Source: Caryophanales bacterium UBA2298 (GTDB taxonomy: Bacteria; Bacillota_I; Bacilli_A; Izemoplasmatales; Hujiaoplasmataceae). Taken from it: a stretch of 57,603 bases of DNA. Shown here piece by piece: positions 24,894 through 33,068 of this stretch. The stretch lies in assembly GCA_002345425.1 (NCBI GenBank), contig DDWA01000009.1:1-57603 (forward strand). Reading direction: 5' to 3'. The position numbers and the translations under genes were made by a program. Each line of letters begins with the position of its first letter. The stretch's first letter is position 1. The notes beneath the pieces are model-generated. The model saw only the letters and a list, made by a program, of their open reading frames with translations, was not told where the DNA came from and searched no databases.

Positions 24894-25652
24894 ATGATAA
24901 ATAATGTATTTACAATAAAAAATTTAAATTTGTTTTATGGCAAATATCAAGCTTTACATAGCATAAATCTAGACATAGAGCGTAACAAAGTTACGGCTTT
25001 AATCGGACCTTCTGGTTGCGGTAAATCCACTTTTTTACGTTGCCTTAATAGAATGAACGATTTAATTGATTCTTGTCAGATTGATGGTGAAGTTTTATAT
25101 CATAACGATAATGTTTATAACAGAAATTTTGATGTTATATCATTGAGAACAAAAGTTGGGATGGTTTTTCAAAAACCAAATCCTTTCCCGATGACGATAT
25201 ATGATAACATTGCATACGGCCCAAGATGTCAAGGCATTAAAGATAAAACAGAATTGAACAAAATTGTCGAAAAATCGTTGAAAAACTCAGCTCTTTGGGA
25301 AGAAGTTAAAGATCGATTGAAAGATAGTGCAATGAGTTTATCTGGCGGACAACAACAAAGACTCTGCATTGCAAGAGCAATTGCTATGGAGCCGGAAGTA
25401 ATCTTGATGGATGAACCTACAAGCGCTCTTGACCCAATAGCAACAATGAAAATTGAAGAGCTAATCAATGATTTAAAACAAAATTATGCAATAGTTATCG
25501 TTACTCACTCTATGCAACAAGCCGCAAGAATCTCTGATAACACAGCCTTTTTTCACCTAGGAGAACTAGTTGAATATGATAAAACAGATATTATTTTTAC
25601 TACACCTAAAGAAGTGAAGACTGAAGAATATATTACAGGCCGTTTCGGATAA
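24894..25652 (+). CDS. pstB: Phosphate ABC transporter ATPase PstB
   Basis: PstB energises phosphate import. The 252 residues carry Walker A GPSGCGKST, the PstB-typical RCLNRMNDLI, Q-loop VFQKPNPFPM, the ABC signature LSGGQQQR, Walker B VILMDEPTSALDP, and the switch His in VTHSMQQAAR. AAGGAG precedes the ATG. A promoter for the downstream regulatory genes begins just after its stop codon. Confidence 0.96.
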   Translation: MINNVFTIKNLNLFYGKYQALHSINLDIERNKVTALIGPSGCGKSTFLRCLNRMNDLIDSCQIDGEVLYHNDNVYNRNFDVISLRTKVGMVFQKPNPFPMTIYDNIAYGPRCQGIKDKTELNKIVEKSLKNSALWEEVKDRLKDSAMSLSGGQQQRLCIARAIAMEPEVILMDEPTSALDPIATMKIEELINDLKQNYAIVIVTHSMQQAARISDNTAFFHLGELVEYDKTDIIFTTPKEVKTEEYITGRFG

Positions 25653-25656
25653 GATA

Positions 25657-25685
25657 TTGAATAATAAAATTTAATTAGATATAAT
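25657..25685 (+). promoter_or_regulatory. Internal promoter ahead of phoU
   Basis: TTGAAT (25657-25662), a 17-base spacer and TATAAT (25680-25685) form a near-consensus promoter between pstB and phoU. It would keep phoU-phoB-phoR expressed when the upstream PhoP-dependent promoter is off. Confidence 0.7.
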
Positions 25686-25701
25686 CTATAAGGGGGCATC
25701 T

Positions 25702-26352
25702 ATGACATTTAGAACACAATTTGAAAAAGAATTGGAAGAATTAAAATTAAGCCTAATAAAAATGGGTGATTTGGTTATCAAAAACATTCATTTATCACTA
25801 CATTCATTTGTAGAAATGAATGCTGAGTTAGCTGACCAAATCATTAAAGATGATAAATTGGTAAATCAGTTTGAATATGATATTGAAAAAGAATGTATGA
25901 GAATTATCCTTAGAGAGCAACCTGTTGCTAGAGATCTTCGATTAATTACATCAGTTTTAAAAATGATTACAGATTTGGAAAGAATCGGTGATCATGCCTC
26001 TGATATATCAAAACTTACAATATTTATGGAAAAAAACAATAAACCATTTTTAGTAAAACAAGTTCATAAAATGGCTGATGAAAGTGAAAAAATGATTAAA
26101 ATGGCTTTGGAGTCGTTTGTTAATCAAGATCAAACAATTGCTTTAAAAGTTATTGAAAACGATGATGTTGTCGACGACTACTTTAATGAGGTTCAACATA
26201 TTGTAGCTGAAGCGATAAGACAAAATAACATCGATGCTGATTATGCACTATACTTAATGATGGTTACTAAATATTTAGAAAGAATAGGTGATCATGCCGT
26301 AAATATTGCTGAATGGGTAATATTTTCAATTATTGGTCATCATAGAAACTGA
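25702..26352 (+). CDS. phoU: Phosphate signalling protein PhoU
   Basis: PhoU relays the state of the Pst transporter to the sensor kinase and limits uptake. The 216 residues form two similar three-helix halves. Each has the metal-cluster pattern DLERIGDHASDI (first half) or YLERIGDHAVNI (second half). Its place between pstB and the two-component genes is the conserved arrangement. An AAGGGGG ribosome site and its own promoter lie upstream. Confidence 0.95.
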   Translation: MTFRTQFEKELEELKLSLIKMGDLVIKNIHLSLHSFVEMNAELADQIIKDDKLVNQFEYDIEKECMRIILREQPVARDLRLITSVLKMITDLERIGDHASDISKLTIFMEKNNKPFLVKQVHKMADESEKMIKMALESFVNQDQTIALKVIENDDVVDDYFNEVQHIVAEAIRQNNIDADYALYLMMVTKYLERIGDHAVNIAEWVIFSIIGHHRN

Positions 26353-26361
26353 GGTAAAATC

Positions 26362-27048
26362 ATGAAACCATTAATATTCTCAGTAGAGGATGATATCAAT
26401 ATTCAATATGTTATTAAAATAGCAATGCAAAATTCTCAGTTAGAAATTGAGTGTTTTAATAATGCAAAAGATCTTTTTAGAAAATTGGACGAAACAGTCC
26501 CAGATCTTTTCTTGTTGGATATTATGCTGCCGGATATGAGTGGGTTGGATATTATCAGAAAACTTAAAAAAATTGAACGATACAAACAAATACCAATTAT
26601 GATTATATCAGCTAAAACATCGGAAATTGATCGAGTTATAGGAATCGATTTAGGTGCCGATGATTATATGATAAAACCATTTGGAGTTTTGGAGTTAATA
26701 GCTAGAGTTAAAGCTTTATTAAGAAGAAGTGACAACAATATTGAAGACAATACATTAGAAATAAATGGACTTCTTCTAAATATATCCGAGCATATAGTAA
26801 CATATAATGGAAACCAAATTATTTTGACAAAAAAACAATTTGATTTGCTTAAGTATTTTATGGAAAGAAACACTAAATTATTAACTCGTGAAGAATTGGT
26901 TAATAATATTTGGGGTTATGATTTTATTGGAGAATCTAGAACTCTGGACGTGCATATTAAAGAAATCAGACGTAAATTAAAAATAGCGGGTGTAGATGAA
27001 GAAATAATTCAAAACATCCGTGGAGTGGGATACAAGCTTGTTTTATGA
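26362..27048 (+). CDS. phoB: PhoB/PhoP-type response regulator
   Basis: This 228-residue regulator has a receiver domain (about 1-120) with acidic pocket EDD near the N-terminus, phosphoacceptor Asp53 in LFLLDIMLPDMSG, and Lys in DYMIKPFG. The C-terminal OmpR/PhoB winged helix (about 130-228) ends in SRTLDVHIKEIRRKL and IRGVGYKL. It most likely binds the repeats upstream of pstS and is phosphorylated by the next gene product. The end overlaps phoR by four bases. Confidence 0.92.
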   Translation: MKPLIFSVEDDINIQYVIKIAMQNSQLEIECFNNAKDLFRKLDETVPDLFLLDIMLPDMSGLDIIRKLKKIERYKQIPIMIISAKTSEIDRVIGIDLGADDYMIKPFGVLELIARVKALLRRSDNNIEDNTLEINGLLLNISEHIVTYNGNQIILTKKQFDLLKYFMERNTKLLTREELVNNIWGYDFIGESRTLDVHIKEIRRKLKIAGVDEEIIQNIRGVGYKLVL

Positions 27049-28751
27049 AAAGAAAAATTAGTTTTGAATTTATTATTTTAATCTTTTCAGCCTTAGTTGC
27101 TTTTACGATTGGAGCTACTTTTTTTGCTAGAAGCAGCATAAACAATGTTACCGAATTAAATTTAGAAAAATATCTGGAAATAATTAAAATCGATTATGAA
27201 GAGTTAACGCCTACTGAAATTATAGACAAATATAGTGATTTAGATAATTATTTGCGAATAACATTTATCGACGCGCAAGGCGAAGTTACTGCTGATTCTT
27301 TAGCTGAAGATTTAGATAATCATCTTGATAGACCAGAAATCGCAAACATTGGAGAAGCCTATATAAGACACTCTGATACCTTAGATATTGATATGATGTA
27401 TTTAGCTTCTGCACTAAATGACGGCAGTTATTTAAGGGTTGCTGTCCCGATTACATCAATACTAGGGTTCTTAAATGACTTTATCGCTTTGTCTATTGTT
27501 ATCGGAATAATTATAATCATTTTGTCAATCATGTCGAGTTCTTACTTGATTAAACAAAGTTTAAAACCGCTTTCTGATACTAAGATTATTTTGGAGAATA
27601 TTAATAAAGGAGAATTTCAAGAGATATTGCCAATTATTAAATATGATGAAATTAATGGATTGATTAAAGAAATAAATCAAATAAACAAAACAATATCTAA
27701 CAACATTGCATCATTAAAATCGGAAAAATTAAAATCAGATTTTCTTTTGAATCATATGAACCAAGGAATTTGTGTCTTAGATGAAGAGGCCAGGATAGTT
27801 CTATTGAATAATTATTTAAAAAATTTATATAACTTTAATATTAACTATAATATCAACAAGGATTATCGTTATTTATTTAGAGATGAAGAGATTCAAAAAG
27901 CAATAAAAAAAGTTTATGACGAAAAAGAAAACAGTACTTTAGTAGCAATTCTTGACGATAAATATTATTCAATTTCGATTATCTATTCCGATAAAGATTG
28001 GAGTTTCAATTCTAGTGTAATTCTTATCTATTCCGATATTACTTCTGCTAAAAATATTGAAATATTAAAAAGAGATTTCTTTGTTAACGCCTCTCACGAA
28101 TTAAAATCTCCATTAACGACGATTATTGGGTCGATTGATATAATATCTCAAGGAATGGCAAAAGATGAAGAAACAATAAACGATTTGATTGAAAGAATCG
28201 GTTCTGAAGCAAAACGAATGAACAATTTAGTTATGGATATGTTAACATTATCAGAATACGAAACCAAAAATCAAAATTCACAAAGACAAGTTGTGAACAT
28301 GCAAAGTCTTGCGCAAGAACTAGTAGAAAACTTATCCGTTTTGGCAGATAAAAATAAGATATTAATATCTTCGAACGTTGAAGATTTTAATATATTTATC
28401 AGTTATGAAGAAATTTATCAATTATTAAAAAACTTAATTGAAAATGCAATCAAGTATGGCAAAGTTAACGGCAATGTATGGATAAATGTAGAACAAGATG
28501 AACAACATCTTATAATTAAAATTAAAGATGACGGAATAGGAATACCGAAAGTTGATTTAAATCGCGTATTTGAAAGATTTTATCGTGTTGACAAGGCTAG
28601 AAGTAGATCGACTGGCGGAACTGGACTAGGCTTATCAATTGTAAAACACATTGTTTTAAATTATAATGGACATGTAGATATAAGTAGTGAAGAAGATGAA
28701 GGAACTGAGGTTTCGGTATATCTCCCAAAAAAAGAATTGAACATTTTATAA
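27045..28751 (+). CDS. phoR: PhoR-type sensor histidine kinase
   Basis: This 568-residue membrane kinase has TM1 (about 8-28), an extracytoplasmic sensor region, TM2 (about 148-172), a linker with a PAS-like segment (about 230-335), and the kinase core. The phosphoacceptor His351 lies in FVNASHELKSPLTTIIGSID. The ATP lid region shows NLIENAIKYG, DDGIGIP and GGTGLGLSIVKHI. The layout and position match PhoR of Firmicutes. The signal is probably received through PhoU and the Pst transporter rather than by direct ligand binding. Confidence 0.92.
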   Translation: MKRKISFEFIILIFSALVAFTIGATFFARSSINNVTELNLEKYLEIIKIDYEELTPTEIIDKYSDLDNYLRITFIDAQGEVTADSLAEDLDNHLDRPEIANIGEAYIRHSDTLDIDMMYLASALNDGSYLRVAVPITSILGFLNDFIALSIVIGIIIIILSIMSSSYLIKQSLKPLSDTKIILENINKGEFQEILPIIKYDEINGLIKEINQINKTISNNIASLKSEKLKSDFLLNHMNQGICVLDEEARIVLLNNYLKNLYNFNINYNINKDYRYLFRDEEIQKAIKKVYDEKENSTLVAILDDKYYSISIIYSDKDWSFNSSVILIYSDITSAKNIEILKRDFFVNASHELKSPLTTIIGSIDIISQGMAKDEETINDLIERIGSEAKRMNNLVMDMLTLSEYETKNQNSQRQVVNMQSLAQELVENLSVLADKNKILISSNVEDFNIFISYEEIYQLLKNLIENAIKYGKVNGNVWINVEQDEQHLIIKIKDDGIGIPKVDLNRVFERFYRVDKARSRSTGGTGLGLSIVKHIVLNYNGHVDISSEEDEGTEVSVYLPKKELNIL

Positions 28752-28772
28752 ATTAAGGAAAGGATGGATTTC

Positions 28773-29207
28773 ATGAGAATAGCATTTGTGTGTACTCACA
28801 ATAGTTGTCGCAGTATTATGGCGGAAGGATTCTTAAGACATTATAATGACGGTAATTTTGAAGTTTTCTCTGCTGGGACCGAAAAATATTCATCTCCAAA
28901 ACCGCTAGCTATTGAGGTTATGGAGGATTTAGGGATAGATATGAGCCATGCTAGAAGTAAACTTTTGAATGAAATACCTTCTAAATTGGATGTTTTGATT
29001 ACAATGGGATGTGGGGTTGAATGTCCTTTTATTCCAACTAGGCACAGAGAAGATTGGGGTTTAGATGACCCTAGTGGCGGACCAAAAAGCGCTTTTGAAA
29101 TAACGCGAGATCTAATTAAAGATAGGGTTTTAGATTTAATAGAAAGAATTAAAGCAGATACATTAAAAATAAACGAAATAAACTTTGAATATAATAAAAA
29201 CAAGTAA
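28773..29207 (+). CDS. arsC: Arsenate reductase, thioredoxin-coupled ArsC family
   Basis: ArsC of this family reduces arsenate to arsenite using three cysteines and thioredoxin, on a low-molecular-weight tyrosine phosphatase fold. The 144 residues show the P-loop CTHNSCRS, then ITMGCGVECPFIP carrying the second and third redox cysteines, and DWGLDDPSG with the catalytic Asp. All key residues are there. It is the last gene of the phosphate locus, and arsenate enters through phosphate transporters. ATG 28773 is preferred for the MRIAFVC start; ATG 28764 is possible. No arsenite pump gene is adjacent. Confidence 0.9.
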   Translation: MRIAFVCTHNSCRSIMAEGFLRHYNDGNFEVFSAGTEKYSSPKPLAIEVMEDLGIDMSHARSKLLNEIPSKLDVLITMGCGVECPFIPTRHREDWGLDDPSGGPKSAFEITRDLIKDRVLDLIERIKADTLKINEINFEYNKNK

Positions 29208-29232
29208 GATTGACACTAAATCTTACTTTTTT
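29202..29232 (+). terminator. Intrinsic terminator closing the phosphate locus
   Basis: A 10-bp stem (29202-29211 with 29219-29228) overlaps the arsC stop codon and is followed by a T-run. Confidence 0.85.
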
Positions 29233-29345
29233 AATGGCTTTTTTTAAATATAAATTGTAAAAATTTTTTATATAACTATTCTATGATTAGCGATAGTTTT
29301 TTAACGATTAACATTGTATAATAATATTATAAGGGAGGGGAGCTC

Positions 29346-30611
29346 ATGGAAGAATATAAACTACATAAGAACATTCTTTGCATCGATTTAAAAAGTTTCT
29401 ATGCATCCGTAGAATGCGCTGTTTCTGGCCTGGATCCCTTCAAAACACCTTTGGTAGTGGCTGATAAATCAAGAGGGGGCGGATCCATTGTTTTAGCAGT
29501 CACACCGTATTTAAAACAACTAGGAGTTCCTAACCGTTGCCGTATCTATGAACTACCGAAAAATATCGACATAATCTATCGTAAACCGAGAATGGAGAGA
29601 TATCTAGAGTATTCAACTAAAATCATTGAAATATATTTACAATTTGTCTCTGAAGATGATCTATATGTTTATTCAGTTGATGAAGTTTTTTTAGATTTTA
29701 CTGAATATTTAGACTATTATAAAAAAAGCGATTATGAAATTGCAAAAATGATTATGGCTGAAATTTATCGACAAACTAAAATTTATTCAACATGTGGCGT
29801 AGGACCAAACATGTTGATAGCAAAGTTAGCTTTAGATATCGAAAGTAAGCATTCACCAGATTTTATCGCTAAGTGGACTTATGATGAACTACCACAGAAA
29901 TTATGGCCAATTCAACCTCTTTCCAAAATGTGGGGTATTGGCAAAAATATGGAAAGAAATTTAAACGCCTTAGGAATACATAAGATTGAAGATTTGGCTA
30001 AATATGATGTTAAAAAACTTAAAAAGAAGTTTGGTGTCATCGGCGAGGAACTATATTATCATACTCATGGCATCGACATGAGCTTGATTCAAGAAAAACT
30101 AAGGCTTAAACCCGCGAGCAAAAGTTATGGTATCGGGCAAACTTTGTTTGAAGATTATTACAAACCGGAGATTTTTCAAATTATTAGAGAAATGGTCGAT
30201 GATGTTTGTAGAAGATTGAGAGTCAGCAAGAAAAAAGCTTCAACAGTTCATTTTGGGTTGGGTTACAGCAAAGATATAGGTGGAGGTTTTGCGAGACAAA
30301 TGCAACTTCCTCAGCCATCAAGCAACGAATCGCATGTATATCAGTTATGTTTGAAAATAATGAATAAATTTTATAATGATTCTCCAATAAGAGTCGTTAG
30401 AGTAACAGTAACTGGGTTGATTGATGATTTAGATTATCAAATTAATCTATTTGAAGATATCGAAACAGTGATTAAAGAAAAACAAGTATTTCATGCCGTA
30501 GATGAAATTAAAGAAAGGTTTGGCAAAAATAGTATCAATAGAGCTTCTAGTGAACTTAAAGCTTCAACCATCAAAGCTAGAAACGACATGATAGGTGGTC
30601 ACAATGCCTAA
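29346..30611 (+). CDS. Y-family DNA polymerase, UvrX/YqjW-like
   Basis: This translesion polymerase has 421 residues. The palm holds the metal-binding Asp in CIDLKSFYASVEC and the catalytic Asp-Glu in YSVDEVFLDF. The thumb has WGIGKNMERNLNALGI, a helix-hairpin-helix, and a little-finger domain follows. The protein resembles the UmuC-like branch (UvrX, YqjW) more than ordinary Pol IV. The partner is a YolD-like protein overlapping by eight bases, an arrangement also seen in Bacillus. No LexA-box was seen upstream, so SOS control is not supported. Confidence 0.9.
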   Translation: MEEYKLHKNILCIDLKSFYASVECAVSGLDPFKTPLVVADKSRGGGSIVLAVTPYLKQLGVPNRCRIYELPKNIDIIYRKPRMERYLEYSTKIIEIYLQFVSEDDLYVYSVDEVFLDFTEYLDYYKKSDYEIAKMIMAEIYRQTKIYSTCGVGPNMLIAKLALDIESKHSPDFIAKWTYDELPQKLWPIQPLSKMWGIGKNMERNLNALGIHKIEDLAKYDVKKLKKKFGVIGEELYYHTHGIDMSLIQEKLRLKPASKSYGIGQTLFEDYYKPEIFQIIREMVDDVCRRLRVSKKKASTVHFGLGYSKDIGGGFARQMQLPQPSSNESHVYQLCLKIMNKFYNDSPIRVVRVTVTGLIDDLDYQINLFEDIETVIKEKQVFHAVDEIKERFGKNSINRASSELKASTIKARNDMIGGHNA

Positions 30612-30936
30612 TCTATATATTGATCGCGGAATTATCAAGTGGGCAGCTTTTGATGCGTTGAACGGCTATCATTCAATGCTTAAAGAGATGCAACATCGAC
30701 TAGGAAAAAAAGCCAAACCAATCCTCAGCGATGATGATTACGAGATTTTAAATCGCAATATTCAAGAAGTGCTAATCAACAAAAAAGAAATAGAATTAAA
30801 ATATTATAGTGACGGTTACGTGAAGGTAACTTATGGAGTGGTCAAAAAGTTAGATTTTGTATCTAAAACAATAATTTTATCCACTTTAGAAAAAATACCG
30901 GCCGATGATATTATTTGTGTCGAAACTTTAACTTGA
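30604..30936 (+). CDS. YolD-like protein
   Basis: This 110-residue protein has the YolD-like pattern, starting MPNLYIDRGIIKWAAFDAL, then PILSDDDYEILNRNI and DGYVKVTYGVVKKLDF. Such proteins accompany the Y-family polymerase in Firmicutes and are thought to aid or control it, in place of UmuD, but the mechanism is unknown. Start ATG 30604 is chosen because AGGTGG is five bases upstream. The overlap with the polymerase gene supports a shared role. Confidence 0.85.
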   Translation: MPNLYIDRGIIKWAAFDALNGYHSMLKEMQHRLGKKAKPILSDDDYEILNRNIQEVLINKKEIELKYYSDGYVKVTYGVVKKLDFVSKTIILSTLEKIPADDIICVETLT

Positions 30937-30953
30937 TAATATTTTGAGTTATA

Positions 30954-30982
30954 TTCACAAAAATGGCTACAAATGGTATAAT
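30954..30982 (+). promoter_or_regulatory. Promoter of the DUF2238-like/ispE pair
   Basis: TTCACA (30954-30959), 17 bases, and an extended TATAAT (30977-30982, preceded by TGG). It starts transcription shortly before the GTGGAGG ribosome site. Confidence 0.7.
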
Positions 30983-31005
30983 TAATTGATAAAGTGGAGG
31001 AACGC

Positions 31006-31713
31006 ATGAAAAGAATAAAGAGATTTCAAACACATAGGATAGTTTATTTTATCTTTTTAGCCATTGTTATTTTAGAAATTATTGGCGCTAGTTTTAGTGC
31101 TGGTTTTGCTGTTACATCTGAACAAAGAGATGCGGCATTATCTAATATATTTCTTGGTTTTTTAGCGGTTATTTTATTTTCAGTACCCTGGTTACTAGAA
31201 TCAAGATTTAAACTGAATATTCCTAATTATTTAGAGATAATTATTTTATTTTTCTTATTTGGGGCTATAGTTTTAGGCAATATTCACAGTTTGTTAGTTA
31301 CAGTTAAGGGATATGATAAATTTTTGCATATTGTCAGTGGAACTTTGATTTCGATTATTGGCTACGAAATAATTCATTCTTATAATTTATCAAAAAGCTT
31401 AGACGTACGATTAAGTCCTGGATTGTTGAGTATTTTTGCTTTTTGTTTTTCGATAACTTTACTAGTTTTATGGGAATTTTATGAATTTTCAATTGATACG
31501 ATAGCATTCAATTTAAATAATGATACTTTAAGAAATATGCAACGCTATCAATGGATTAACGAAAGCTTGATTTACCCACAACCATATGGGTTGATGGATA
31601 CAATGTTAGATTTAATTGTTGGTTCCATAGGAGCGTTAATAGTTAGCCTTATCGGTTGGCGAATTGTAACTCATCAACAAATAAAAGAAAATAAAGGAGT
31701 TGAGGTTAAATGA
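31006..31713 (+). CDS. DUF2238/YjdF-like multi-span membrane protein
   Basis: This 235-residue protein has about six membrane segments. It carries the motif pattern YDKFLHIVSGTLISIIGYEI, then FCFSITLLVLWEFYEFSID, and a final GLMDTMLDLIVGSIGALIV. The conserved His, Glu and Asp within or near membrane helices are those I associate with the DUF2238/YjdF family. Its function is unknown. ATG 31006 is chosen because GTGGAGG at 30994-31000 is the ribosome site. The last four bases overlap ispE. Confidence 0.75.
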   Translation: MKRIKRFQTHRIVYFIFLAIVILEIIGASFSAGFAVTSEQRDAALSNIFLGFLAVILFSVPWLLESRFKLNIPNYLEIIILFFLFGAIVLGNIHSLLVTVKGYDKFLHIVSGTLISIIGYEIIHSYNLSKSLDVRLSPGLLSIFAFCFSITLLVLWEFYEFSIDTIAFNLNNDTLRNMQRYQWINESLIYPQPYGLMDTMLDLIVGSIGALIVSLIGWRIVTHQQIKENKGVEVK

Positions 31714-32558
31714 TTCAAGAAAAAGCATATGCTAAAGTCAATCTGTTTTTAAATGTTCTAGAAAAAAGAAAAGACGGATACCACAACTTGGAAATGCTTA
31801 ATGTCAAAGTTGACCTCTATGATGTTTTAGAGTTTAAAACTATCGATTTAGCAGAAACTGTCATTATTAAATCGAATGACTTATTCTTGTCTAACCAAGA
31901 AAACATTGTGATTCAAGTTGCTAAATATATGTTAAAAACATATAAAATAAGAACCGGAATTGAAATTAAAATTGATAAAAAAATACCTTTTGGCGCTGGG
32001 TTAGCCGGTAACTCGGCCGATAGCGCTGCGGTAATAAAAGGAATAAATGAATTATTTTCTTTAAATCTTTCTTTAGAAACGATGAAAGAAATAGGATTGA
32101 TGTATGGGGCAGATATCCCTTATTGCCTAATTGATTCACCTGCTTTTGTTTCTGGAGCAGGAGAACAAATTGAAGAAGTCAAACTCGATTTATCCAAGTA
32201 TCAACTATTATTGGTCAATCCATGCGAGTACATTAGTACGAGAGATGTTTTTGCACTTGGCGATAAATCAAATTACATCGCCAAAGATATAAATATAATC
32301 AAAGAAAACATTAAAGATAACAACATAGATTCTCTAATAACAAATTTATATAATTCTTTAGAAGAAATTGTTGTCAAAAATTATGAAGTAATGAATAATT
32401 TCCGAGAATTGATAATAAATGAATTAGGTAGTTCTGGATTAATTATGACAGGTTCTGGATCTAGTTTTATTAAAATAATTACTGAAAATGATGATTTTTC
32501 AGAGTTTATTGCTAAATATAAAGATAAATATCTAGTGAAGATACATAAATTTTTATAA
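31710..32558 (+). CDS. ispE: 4-(CDP)-2-C-methylerythritol kinase
   Basis: IspE phosphorylates CDP-methylerythritol in the non-mevalonate isoprenoid route. The 282 residues have the GHMP kinase layout: substrate segment KAYAKVNLFLNVLEKRKDGYHNLEM, ATP loop PFGAGLAGNSADSAAV, and a late GLIMTGSGSSF. Its ATG overlaps the previous stop codon. The ispE, spoVG and prs order recalls the Bacillus ispE-purR-yabJ-spoVG-glmU-prs stretch with genes lost. Confidence 0.94.
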   Translation: MIQEKAYAKVNLFLNVLEKRKDGYHNLEMLNVKVDLYDVLEFKTIDLAETVIIKSNDLFLSNQENIVIQVAKYMLKTYKIRTGIEIKIDKKIPFGAGLAGNSADSAAVIKGINELFSLNLSLETMKEIGLMYGADIPYCLIDSPAFVSGAGEQIEEVKLDLSKYQLLLVNPCEYISTRDVFALGDKSNYIAKDINIIKENIKDNNIDSLITNLYNSLEEIVVKNYEVMNNFRELIINELGSSGLIMTGSGSSFIKIITENDDFSEFIAKYKDKYLVKIHKFL

Positions 32559-32574
32559 ATTTTTGTCCAACCTA

Positions 32575-32604
32575 TTGAATTATCAAAAATAAACATGATA
32601 TAAT
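32575..32604 (+). promoter_or_regulatory. spoVG promoter
   Basis: TTGAAT (32575-32580), 18-base spacer, and TATAAT (32599-32604) preceded by TGA. It gives spoVG a transcript separate from ispE. Confidence 0.65.
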
Positions 32605-32623
32605 TTGTCAAAGAGGTGGTAGT

Positions 32624-32914
32624 GTGAAGATAACAGAGGTACGTGCGAAAAGAATCAACGGAGACAATCGATTAGTGGGTGTAGCTGCCATAACTATTGA
32701 TAACTGCTTTGTTGTTCACGAACTAAGAATCATTGAGGGAAAGAATGGTTTATTTGTAGCGATGCCAAGTCGCAAAATGCCTAGCGGGGATTATAAGGAT
32801 GTTGCTCACCCAATTAACAGTGAAACAAGGTCGATGATCGAAAAAGCAGTTTTAGAAACTTTTCAAGCTTTGCCAGACATCAATAATAAAGAAGACAAAA
32901 ACACAGACGAATAA
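32624..32914 (+). CDS. spoVG: SpoVG family regulator
   Basis: SpoVG is a small nucleic-acid-binding regulator found in many non-sporulating Firmicutes. The 96 residues cover the family: MKITEVRAKRI, then LVGVAAITIDNCFVVHELRI, NGLFVAMPSRK and the DVAHPINSETR segment. Translation starts at GTG 32624, with GAGGTGG upstream. A terminator overlaps the end of the gene. Confidence 0.95.
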   Translation: MKITEVRAKRINGDNRLVGVAAITIDNCFVVHELRIIEGKNGLFVAMPSRKMPSGDYKDVAHPINSETRSMIEKAVLETFQALPDINNKEDKNTDE

Positions 32915-32928
32915 GTCCGTGTTTTTTT
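32897..32928 (+). terminator. Intrinsic terminator after spoVG
   Basis: A stem with one mismatch (AAACAC-A-GAC with GTC-C-GTGTTT) spans the stop codon and runs into a long T-run. Confidence 0.8.
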
Positions 32929-32970
32929 ATTTATAAAAATTTCTGGCTTTTTTGTTTCATTCTTTTGTTG

Positions 32971-32976
32971 TATAAT
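32971..32976 (+). promoter_or_regulatory. -10 element of prs promoter
   Basis: TATAAT at 32971-32976 lies ahead of prs and its leader ORF. A -35 is not clear; CTTTTT 18 bases upstream is weak. Confidence 0.45.
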
Positions 32977-33017
32977 ATAATTGAAGTAAACTTAAAAAAA
33001 GGAAAGGAAAGCAATAG

Positions 33018-33068
33018 ATGCTTTATTGCGATGGTTTTTTATGGCTGTTTTTCATGGTTCGAAAGTAA
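33018..33068 (+). CDS. Possible 16-codon leader ORF overlapping the prs start
   Basis: GGAAAGG lies about ten bases before the ATG at 33018. This frame encodes MLYCDGFLWLFFMVRK and stops at 33068, 27 bases inside prs in another frame. The prs ATG itself has only a weak GATGG ribosome site. The ORF could be a leader peptide coupling or throttling prs translation, or just chance. It is listed because the best ribosome site in the region belongs to it. Confidence 0.35.
   Translation: MLYCDGFLWLFFMVRK

Noticed and set aside
24227..24895. A 222-codon frame antisense to pstA
   Set aside because: It lies fully opposite a conserved permease core and has no recognisable family, so it is a shadow of codon bias.
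29280..29345. LexA/DinR operator upstream of the Y-family polymerase
   Set aside because: I looked for the GAAC-N4-GTTC dyad and saw none.
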